This document shows, in pieces, positions 1-5,180 of a stretch of 5,180 nucleotides of DNA. The notes beneath the pieces are model-generated. The model was given only the letters and a program-made list of their open reading frames with translations, ran no database searches and had not been told where the DNA came from. The DNA is taken from NCBI RefSeq assembly GCF_964229645.1, contig NZ_CAXREX010000273.1, positions 1 to 5,180 on the forward strand, read 5' to 3'. Each line of letters opens with the position of its first letter. Position 1 is the stretch's first letter. Source of the stretch: Nioella sp964229645. GTDB taxonomy: Bacteria; Pseudomonadota; Alphaproteobacteria; Rhodobacterales; Rhodobacteraceae. Position numbers and translations under genes: made by a program.

Positions 1-18
1 GAAACCAAGCACCCGAAC

Positions 19-36
19 CTGACATTTACCTGTCAC
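19..36 (+). promoter_or_regulatory. Candidate OmpR-family operator, Pho-box-like direct repeat
   Basis: Two 7-base half-sites, CTGACAT (19-25) and CTGTCAC (30-36), lie in direct orientation with an 11-base period, about one helical turn, separated by TTAC. This is the layout OmpR/PhoB-family regulators bind. By my comparison it agrees with the classical Pho box (CTGTCAT, A/T-rich spacer, CTGTCA plus C or T) at about 15 of 18 positions. The same bases also contain an inverted repeat, TGACA (20-24) and TGTCA (31-35). It ends 25 bases before the response regulator start, so it could serve autoregulation by that regulator, control by PhoB, or a divergent gene to the left of the window. I see no convincing -10 box between it and the start codon. 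Confidence 0.4.
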
Positions 37-42
37 GCCCCC

Positions 43-48
43 GAGAGG
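43..48 (+). promoter_or_regulatory. Weak ribosome binding site for the response regulator
   Basis: GAGAGG is the only purine-rich Shine-Dalgarno-like string before the ATG at 62. Its spacing of 13 bases is longer than ideal, so initiation is probably modest. The ATG at 62 is still the right start because the translated product begins MRFLLVEDN, the usual beginning of a receiver domain. Confidence 0.35.
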
Positions 49-61
49 TCCGCCCGAGCCG

Positions 62-727
62 ATGCGATTCCTGCTGGTCGAAGACAATGCCCAACTCGCG
101 GCTGACATCCTGGACCGCCTGGCGCTGGCTGGGCATGTGGTGGATCATGCAGGTGATCTGGGCACCGCGCAGGATTTCATGTCGACCACCGATTACGATT
201 TGATTTTGCTGGACATTATGCTTCCAGATGGCGACGGGCGTGACTTCCTGAATGCCCAGCGCGCGCGCGGCACCGACACGCCCGTGATCGTGCTGACCGC
301 GCGATCCGAGGTGTCTGACCGGGTGGGCGCGCTGGATATGGGGGCCGATGACTACATCCCCAAACCCTTCGATTTTGCCGAGCTGGAGGCACGCTGCCGG
401 GCCGTTCTGCGCCGCCGAACCGGCACCGCGACCAATGTGAAGCGATTCGGCGATGCAGAGTTCGACCCGCTGGCCGGCACGCTGCGCAACGGCGACAAGG
501 TGGTTTCCCTGCGCAACCGGGAGCTGCGCCTGCTGGAGGTCTTTTTCGCCGCGCCCGGGCAGATCATTCCCAAGCCCAAGCTGGTGGACCGGCTCTTTTC
601 CTATGACGAGGAGGTGTCCGAGAACGCCATCGAGGTCTATGTCGGGCGCCTGCGCAGGCACCTGGAGGGCAGCCAGGTGTCGATCGTGACGGTGCGGGGG
701 CTCGGATACCGGCTGGCGGTGCCGTGA
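62..727 (+). CDS. OmpR/TctD-family two-component response regulator
   Basis: A cytoplasmic DNA-binding regulator of 221 residues, full length for the OmpR/PhoB class. The N-terminal receiver domain (about 1-118) shows every expected landmark: the acidic pair E7-D8, phosphoacceptor D51 in LILLDIMLP, the switch threonine T79 in LTAR, and K101 in PKPF. The C-terminal winged helix-turn-helix (about 127-220) ends in VRGLGYRL and carries the recognition-helix pattern SENAIEVYVGRLRRHL, which resembles TctD/QseB-like regulators. Its stop codon overlaps the start of the kinase gene, so its partner is clearly the next gene. Phosphorylation at D51 should promote dimerisation on 11-base-period direct repeats, and one such repeat lies just upstream (19-36). 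Family assignment is firm. Target genes are unknown, so I give no gene symbol. Confidence 0.96.
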   Translation: MRFLLVEDNAQLAADILDRLALAGHVVDHAGDLGTAQDFMSTTDYDLILLDIMLPDGDGRDFLNAQRARGTDTPVIVLTARSEVSDRVGALDMGADDYIPKPFDFAELEARCRAVLRRRTGTATNVKRFGDAEFDPLAGTLRNGDKVVSLRNRELRLLEVFFAAPGQIIPKPKLVDRLFSYDEEVSENAIEVYVGRLRRHLEGSQVSIVTVRGLGYRLAVP

Positions 728-2103
728 TGCGGCTGTTCCGGGGACCCAGGTCGATCCGGCGGCGGCTGACGCTTCAGCTGCTGACAGGCGCGGCCGTCAT
801 GACGGTCATCCTCTTCTTCATCGTCTACACCTTCGCCCGCGATATCGGGGCGGAATCGCAGGACCGGATTCTCGCGGCCTCGGCAGCCTCGATTCTCGAT
901 GCCACCTCCGTTCAGTCGGGCGAAGTGCGCGTCGATATCCCCTATTCCGCCTTCACCATGCTGGACAATGCAAATGATGACCGGGTCTTCTACCGCATCA
1001 CCCAGGATGGCGAGGGCCTGACCGGGTATGACGACCTGCCCGCCGCGCGACAGGGCGGCACGGGGGCCGCCTTCGACACCGTGTCCTTCCGGGGCGAGGA
1101 ATTGCGGGTCGCCACCGCCAGCCGCCGCCTGTCCGTCGGCGGGCAGCCCGTGCGCATCGCGGTCACCGTGGGGCAGACGCGGGACGCCCAGGCCGATGTT
1201 CTGGCCCGCATCCTGCGCATGACGACGATCCTGGGTCTCAGCTTCTTCGCGGCCTCTGCCCTTCTGGCCGTTCTGGCGGGCCAGAGCGCCGCCAATTCGC
1301 TCAGCCGCCTCGCGGGGTCGGTCTCTCGCCGGGGGCCGCAGGACCTGCGCCCGGTGGTGGCCGAGGTGCCCCGTGAAATGCGGCCGCTGGTGGCCTCGCT
1401 CAACAGCCTGATCGCGCGGCTGTCGGGGGCGCTCAACCGCACCGAGGATTTCATCGCCGAAGCCGCGCATCGCGTGCGCACGCCGCTGGCCACTGTCCGC
1501 GCCCATGCCGAGAACACGCTGCGCCGGGTCGACAAGGAGGAAAACCGCGCCGCGCTGCGCGAGATGATCCGCGCCATCGACGAAAGCAGCCGCGCGGCGG
1601 GACAGTTGCTGGATCACGCGATGGTGTCGCTGCGGGCCGACCAGCTGGAGCTGTCGCCCGTCGATCTGGGGGCGCTGGTGGCGGACCTCGTGGACCGGCT
1701 GCGCCCCGTGGCGGAACTGAAGGACATGGACCTGCGCTTCCGGGCGCAGGAAGGGCTGGAGGTGATGGGCGACGCGATCCTGATCCAGAACGCGGTGCGC
1801 AACATCCTCGACAACGCGCTGAAATATGCCCCCTCGGAAAGCCCCATCGACGTGACACTGGACGAGGCGGATGGAAAGGCCGTGCTGACCATCCGAGACC
1901 AGGGCATCGGCTTTCCCGACGAGGGCGCGGAGAAGCTGACCGGGCGCTTCGCGCGCGGGCAGAACGTCTCGGGCGTGATCGGCTCGGGCCTTGGGCTGAC
2001 CATCGCCGACGAAGTGGCCCGCGCCCATCATGGGCGCCTTTCGATCGCCAATAACGAAGGAGGCCCCGGCGCATGCGTGCGTTTGTCCTTTCCCTTGCGC
2101 TGA
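724..2103 (+). CDS. TctE-type membrane sensor histidine kinase
   Basis: An inner-membrane sensor kinase of 459 residues if read from GTG 724. ATG 727 would remove one residue and overlaps the regulator stop as TGATG, so it is equally plausible. Neither start has a good Shine-Dalgarno, so translation is probably coupled to the regulator. Order: basic N-terminus, TM1 (about 16-37), periplasmic region (about 38-165) with the 2CSK_N pattern (VDIPYSAFTML, DDRVFYRI, GYDDLP), TM2 (about 166-186), a short HAMP-like linker (187-240), HisKA with phosphoacceptor H249 in AAHRVRTPLA, then HATPase_c. The N box is NAVRNILDNALKY (356-368), the G1 box DQGIG (392-396), the F box RFARG (408-412) and the G2 box GSGLGL (420-425). 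No catalytic residue appears to be missing. The 3' end overlaps the binding-protein gene by 31 bases. TctE relatives sense tricarboxylates in some bacteria, but the ligand here cannot be assigned. Confidence 0.95.
   Translation: MMRLFRGPRSIRRRLTLQLLTGAAVMTVILFFIVYTFARDIGAESQDRILAASAASILDATSVQSGEVRVDIPYSAFTMLDNANDDRVFYRITQDGEGLTGYDDLPAARQGGTGAAFDTVSFRGEELRVATASRRLSVGGQPVRIAVTVGQTRDAQADVLARILRMTTILGLSFFAASALLAVLAGQSAANSLSRLAGSVSRRGPQDLRPVVAEVPREMRPLVASLNSLIARLSGALNRTEDFIAEAAHRVRTPLATVRAHAENTLRRVDKEENRAALREMIRAIDESSRAAGQLLDHAMVSLRADQLELSPVDLGALVADLVDRLRPVAELKDMDLRFRAQEGLEVMGDAILIQNAVRNILDNALKYAPSESPIDVTLDEADGKAVLTIRDQGIGFPDEGAEKLTGRFARGQNVSGVIGSGLGLTIADEVARAHHGRLSIANNEGGPGACVRLSFPLR
2057..2063 (+). 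promoter_or_regulatory. Strong ribosome binding site inside the kinase gene
   Basis: AAGGAGG is a near-perfect Shine-Dalgarno located 9 bases before the ATG at 2073, inside the last codons of the kinase gene. It fixes the start of the binding-protein gene. It is far stronger than the sites before the regulator and kinase, so the binding protein is probably made in excess over the two signalling proteins, as expected for a periplasmic sensor. Confidence 0.85.
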
Positions 2104-3101
2104 GTTTGCTCGCCCTGGCTGCTGCCGCCTTCGAGATCGAAGAGCAGGTCAGCTTCCCGGCCGAGGATGCGACGGCGACGCTGCGGGTGATCTCGACCGC
2201 CGACGCGGACCTTTTCGCGCCGTTCATCGACGCGTTCCAGGCGCGGAACCCGGGCGTTGCGGTCGACTATTTCGTGGTCAGTTCCTCGGAAATCACGGTT
2301 GCCCTTCAGGACGAAGGCGAAAGCTTCGACCTGGCCATTTCCTCGGCCATGGACTTGCAGATCAAGCTGGCCAATGACGGACTGGCGCGCGCCTACCGCT
2401 CGCCTGCCAGTTCGAGCCTGCCTGAATGGGCGCGGTGGCGCGACCGGGTCTTTGCCTTCACGCAGGAACCCGCCACCATGGTGCTGTCACGCGCCGCCTT
2501 CGAGGGGCTGGAGCTGCCGCGCACCCGGCAGTCGCTGATCACCACCCTTCGGGACAATCCAGACCGCTTCACCGGGCGGATCGGCACCTATGACGTTCGA
2601 GAGAGCGGGCTTGGCTACTTGTTTGCAACGCAGGACGGGCGCAGTTCGGAAACATACTGGCGCCTTGCACAGGTGATGGGTGGGCTTCAGACGCAGCTTT
2701 ATCGCGGCTCGGCCGACATGATCGAAGACGTGGCACAGGGCCGGATCGCGGTGGCGTATAACGTGTTGGGCAGCTATGCGCAGGCCCGTGACGACCTGCA
2801 TGACCAGATCCACATCATCGCACCCGAGGATTTCACTACGGTCATGATGCGCACCGTGCTGATCCCAGAAACCGCCCGCGCCCCAGAGCTTGCGGGCAGG
2901 TTCATCGACCACCTCATCGAGACCGGCTGGCGCGCGGGCGGGGGGCGCTTCGCCTTTCCCGGCATCACGCCGGCCACGATCTCGGAAAACGCGAGCCTGC
3001 GCCCCATCCAGCTTGGCCCCGGCCTGCTGGTCTATCTCGACCGGCTGAAACGGCGGCAGTTCCTCGAAGAATGGGAAGCAGCGATGGTTCAGCCGCAATA
3101 G
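2073..3101 (+). CDS. Periplasmic solute-binding protein, AfuA/PgtC-like
   Basis: A 342-residue exported binding protein. Residues 1-19 form a Sec signal peptide (R2, hydrophobic core, Ala-rich end), with probable cleavage near A19-F20. The mature protein starts its first lobe with LRVISTADADLFAPFIDAF (37-55), typical of extracellular solute-binding proteins of the ABC iron/phosphoglycerate group. It continues through the hinge-region pattern RIGTYDV (169-175) and AVAYNVLGSY (226-235). There is no lipobox cysteine, so it should be soluble in the periplasm. The tandem Tyr-Tyr iron ligand typical of FbpA-type ferric-binding proteins is not visible where I would expect it (only Y229 and Y235 are there), so an organic or phosphorylated ligand seems more likely than ferric iron; this is inference. 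It overlaps the kinase gene by 31 bases and no permease or ATPase follows. A role as ligand sensor for the kinase, comparable to Salmonella PgtC beside PgtB/PgtA, fits best. It could alternatively serve a transporter encoded elsewhere. Confidence 0.85.
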   Translation: MRAFVLSLALSLLALAAAAFEIEEQVSFPAEDATATLRVISTADADLFAPFIDAFQARNPGVAVDYFVVSSSEITVALQDEGESFDLAISSAMDLQIKLANDGLARAYRSPASSSLPEWARWRDRVFAFTQEPATMVLSRAAFEGLELPRTRQSLITTLRDNPDRFTGRIGTYDVRESGLGYLFATQDGRSSETYWRLAQVMGGLQTQLYRGSADMIEDVAQGRIAVAYNVLGSYAQARDDLHDQIHIIAPEDFTTVMMRTVLIPETARAPELAGRFIDHLIETGWRAGGGRFAFPGITPATISENASLRPIQLGPGLLVYLDRLKRRQFLEEWEAAMVQPQ

Positions 3102-3107
3102 GCGGCT
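3091..3107. terminator. Hairpin between convergent genes, possible bidirectional terminator
   Basis: AGCCGC (3091-3096) and GCGGCT (3102-3107) pair perfectly around a 5-base loop, AATAG, which contains the TAG stop of the binding-protein gene. The right arm ends on the last base of the thpR stop codon as read on the - strand. The position between convergent genes suits a bidirectional terminator, but neither strand has a T-tract after the stem, so it is not a canonical intrinsic terminator. Confidence 0.4.
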
Positions 3108-3649
3108 CAGATCAGGGGATAGGCCGCGAGCGTTTCGTAACGCGCACCCTCGGGGGTGAGGGTCGAGCCCTGAAGCGAGAAGCAGGATGCGTGCGCAGGT
3201 GCAATCTCGACCACCGGTGGGGCCGCGAGAAAGCCCTGCAACGCGGCCTCTTCTGCGGGGGCCATGGCGTGGCGGAACCGGACCAGCGTGACATGCGGGC
3301 GAAAGGCGCGCCGTTCGGGCTGTATCCCGGCGCGGCGGGCCAGCCGTTCCAGTTCTGCCTGAAGGGAGATCAGCCGCGGGTCCGGCTCGACCAACGCAGC
3401 CAGCATGCGCGCCTTGCCCGGCCCGAAGAAATCGAGCCCTGCGAACCGCAGTTCCGGTGCTGGCAGGCGCAGCGGCTCCAGCAGGGCGTGAAGCTCTTCC
3501 AGCGCCTCCTCGGGCTGATCATCGAGGAAGGACAAGGTGATATGCAGGTTGTCCCAAGGCACCGCGCGTCCCACCCGCAGCCCGCCGATCATGGACAGGA
3601 GCGGATCGCGACAACGATCGGGCAGATCGAGGCTCAGGAAACAGCGCAT
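3107..3649 (-). CDS. thpR: RNA 2',3'-cyclic phosphodiesterase (2'-5' RNA ligase family)
   Basis: A cytoplasmic LigT/ThpR enzyme of the 2H phosphoesterase superfamily. It hydrolyses RNA 2',3'-cyclic phosphate ends to 2'-phosphate, and family members can also join 2'-5' RNA ends in vitro. Both signature motifs are present: HITLSFL (H36 and T38) and HVTLVRF (H119 and T121), numbered from ATG 3649. I prefer this ATG because the product then begins MRCFLSLDLP, matching the usual family start, and it is preceded by a GGGCGG-like string at a short distance. A GTG at 3664 would add five residues (MLGRA). The resulting 180 residues are normal for the family. It lies about 36 bases after the stop of the DUF2339 gene and is probably cotranscribed with it. 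It converges on the solute-binding gene with a 5-base gap. Cellular role in bacteria is poorly defined. Confidence 0.93.
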   Translation of the reverse strand: MRCFLSLDLPDRCRDPLLSMIGGLRVGRAVPWDNLHITLSFLDDQPEEALEELHALLEPLRLPAPELRFAGLDFFGPGKARMLAALVEPDPRLISLQAELERLARRAGIQPERRAFRPHVTLVRFRHAMAPAEEAALQGFLAAPPVVEIAPAHASCFSLQGSTLTPEGARYETLAAYPLI

Positions 3650-3685
3650 GGCCCGCCCTAGCACATGGGGCGCAAGGGCGCGAGA

Positions 3686-5180
3686 TCACTCGGGCGCAGG
3701 GTCATCCAGCGCAAAGCGCTGATAGATGCGCGCGATGCCGATCAGCACGATGCCAAGCCCCAGGAAGGACGCGACGCGGTAAAGCCCGGTCAGATCCGAC
3801 ATGTCGTAGAGGAAGACCTTGGCCACCGACAGCATGAGCACCGCCATGGAGGCCTGCCGCAGGAAGCGCCCCTTCAAGAGGATACCAAGCGCCAGAAGCG
3901 CCATCGCGTAGACGATCCAGACCACGGAATAGGCATAGACCTCGGCATTGCCCGGTTGGGTCTGGAACCCGTAGGCCATCGCCTCGCCCCAGAAGGCGCG
4001 CCGGGTTTCCAGCGTGATGTCGACGAACACGAGAAGACCCGCGATGCCAAAGAGCGTATGGCGGTAGCGATCGGGCAAGGTAAAGCCGTGCGAGGCACCA
4101 TAGAAGAGGAACAACGCAGCGGGCAGAAGGTAGGCCAGCCCAAGAAGGTTGACGACGGGCCAGTTGCCCACACGCTGTGCCTGTGCCAGCGGCGACAGGG
4201 CCAGAACGCTGCCAAGGATCACGGCGGCGATCGACAGGCCAAGCACCCATCGGCCCACCTCCCCTGTCCAGGGATGCCTGTCTTGCAGCTCGCGCCGCAG
4301 CAGGAGCCCCCCCGCCACGATCCACCACAGGATCTGAACAGAGAGGTCGAACAGATTCCATTCGGTGTCTTTCAGCCCGCCCGATGTCCACAGCCGCAAT
4401 TGCAGCGCCACCATCAGGAATCCGAAACCCGCCGCAGTGATTTCCAGCATCGTCGCTGCAAGGGTATCCCCGCCCGAGCGGAAGAGCCGCGACGCCAGCC
4501 AGGTGGAGAGCGCGGGCAAGCCATAGGCATAGAGCACCCAGTGGAAGCTGCCGAAGACCGTTCCCTCGTAGTTCAGCAGTTCGGGATTGGCGACGAGACG
4601 CAGGATCACGACAGCGGTCAACACAAGGGTCAGCGCCCGGATTTCCCGCAACGGCAGGCGCAACCAGATCCAGGCCAGCGCCAAGATCTCGGCGGCCAGG
4701 GCCACGGTCAGCCAGGCTTCGCGCAGAAGGCAGGTCGCGGCTAGCGACAGCGCCGCGGTCGTGGCCGCCGTGTAAAGCCCGAGCGGCAGGTCGCGCCGAG
4801 GCGCGGGCCGGCGCGCGACGACAAGGGCGGCGGCGAACATTGACAGGGCCAGCAGCGTCGCGGTGACGCTCCAGTTCCAGTCGACCTCGAAGGCCGCGAT
4901 CCGCCAGTAGCCGATCGCGAAGAAAAGAACCGGCAGAGCCGCAGACACGCCCGCCCAGATGACAGGGCTTCGACCCCATCTGAGGCCTGCGAAAGCGCCA
5001 AGACCAAAGAGGGCCCCATAGCCCAGAAGGGCGCGGAAGAAGGCGGTGAACTCGGCCGGGATCACGTAGCGCCACAGGGCGGTTCCCCCGCTGGCGCGGC
5101 CAAGCTCTTGCAGGGCCTCAGGCTCGGATACCTGCCAGGGCTGCGGCCAGATCAGCACCACGGCAAGCGCCGCCAGGGCC
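3686..5180 (-). CDS. DUF2339 multi-pass membrane protein, C-terminal part (cut by window edge)
   Basis: The frame is open to the right edge of the window. The GTG near 5161 is just an internal valine codon, because the residues read before it (ALAALAV) continue the same hydrophobic sequence. About 497 residues are visible, with roughly 13-15 hydrophobic helices separated by short loops, so this is an integral inner-membrane protein. The C-terminal signature KVFLYDMSDLTGLYRVASF followed by LGLGIVLIGIARIYQRF is characteristic of DUF2339 proteins (PF10101), which are commonly 800-1000 residues. The N-terminal half, often with a coiled coil in this family, would lie outside the window. No catalytic motif is visible and the family has no established biochemical function. 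The short acidic tail ALDDPAPE should be cytoplasmic or periplasmic depending on helix number. It precedes thpR on the same strand; a functional link is not evident. Confidence 0.88.
   Translation of the reverse strand, partial: ALAALAVVLIWPQPWQVSEPEALQELGRASGGTALWRYVIPAEFTAFFRALLGYGALFGLGAFAGLRWGRSPVIWAGVSAALPVLFFAIGYWRIAAFEVDWNWSVTATLLALSMFAAALVVARRPAPRRDLPLGLYTAATTAALSLAATCLLREAWLTVALAAEILALAWIWLRLPLREIRALTLVLTAVVILRLVANPELLNYEGTVFGSFHWVLYAYGLPALSTWLASRLFRSGGDTLAATMLEITAAGFGFLMVALQLRLWTSGGLKDTEWNLFDLSVQILWWIVAGGLLLRRELQDRHPWTGEVGRWVLGLSIAAVILGSVLALSPLAQAQRVGNWPVVNLLGLAYLLPAALFLFYGASHGFTLPDRYRHTLFGIAGLLVFVDITLETRRAFWGEAMAYGFQTQPGNAEVYAYSVVWIVYAMALLALGILLKGRFLRQASMAVLMLSVAKVFLYDMSDLTGLYRVASFLGLGIVLIGIARIYQRFALDDPAPE

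Noticed and set aside
26..661. A 211-residue open frame on the - strand opposite the response regulator
   Set aside because: It mirrors the regulator gene codon by codon and shows no motif. The regulator on the + strand has all receiver and DNA-binding landmarks.
637..2031. A 464-residue open frame on the - strand antisense to the kinase gene
   Set aside because: It lies wholly over a well-supported kinase gene, its product is rich in His, Arg, Gln and Gly with no recognisable domain, and long antisense frames are expected in GC-rich coding DNA.
3071..3661. A 196-residue open frame on the + strand antisense to thpR
   Set aside because: The - strand product has both HxT motifs of the LigT family, whereas this frame has no recognisable motif and begins inside the binding-protein gene.
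3650..3664. GTG 3664 as the thpR start
   Set aside because: No ribosome binding site precedes it, and the ATG at 3649 gives the usual family N-terminus. It cannot be excluded entirely.
3665..4744. A 359-residue open frame on the + strand antisense to the DUF2339 gene
   Set aside because: The product is a low-complexity mix of Gln, Arg, His and Gly with no domain. The opposite strand has a clear DUF2339 membrane protein.
3702..5075. A 457-residue frame on the - strand overlapping the DUF2339 gene in another frame
   Set aside because: It is Arg/Ala/Gly-rich and lacks membrane helices or domains; it is the frame shadow of the DUF2339 gene.
5159..5161. GTG as the true start of the DUF2339 gene
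   Set aside because: The frame stays open and hydrophobic to the window edge, there is no ribosome binding site visible, and the family is much longer than 491 residues.

Overview
The window is GC-rich bacterial DNA, densely packed with genes and with almost no intergenic space. Codon use is strongly G/C-ending. The style of the proteins (TctD/TctE-like signalling pair, AfuA/PgtC-like binding protein, DUF2339 membrane protein) suggests an alphaproteobacterium, most likely in the Rhodobacterales. That placement is an inference from sequence style, not a database match.

Left half (1-3101, + strand): a compact three-gene unit. It encodes an OmpR/TctD-type response regulator (62-727), a TctE-type membrane sensor histidine kinase (724 or 727 to 2103) and an exported solute-binding protein (2073-3101). 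The reading frames overlap at both junctions, so the three are almost certainly one transcript with translational coupling. No transporter permease or ATPase lies in the window. The simplest model is a three-component sensor: the periplasmic protein binds a ligand and informs the kinase, whose periplasmic loop lies between two membrane helices, and the kinase phosphorylates the regulator. The ligand is unknown. The 61 bases before the regulator hold a direct repeat with 11-base period (19-36) that resembles a Pho box or another OmpR-family operator.

Right half (3107-5180, - strand): two genes read leftwards. The promoter-proximal one is a large DUF2339 multi-pass membrane protein, cut by the right window edge. 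About 36 bases after its stop comes thpR, an RNA 2',3'-cyclic phosphodiesterase (LigT family) with both HxT motifs. The two transcription units converge: only five bases separate the stop codons of the binding protein and thpR, and a perfect 6-bp hairpin sits over this junction.

There are no tRNAs, rRNAs, insertion sequences, CRISPR arrays or signs of recent transfer. The most interesting content is the orphan regulator-kinase-binding protein module and its possible operator. Everything else is ordinary core-genome sequence.
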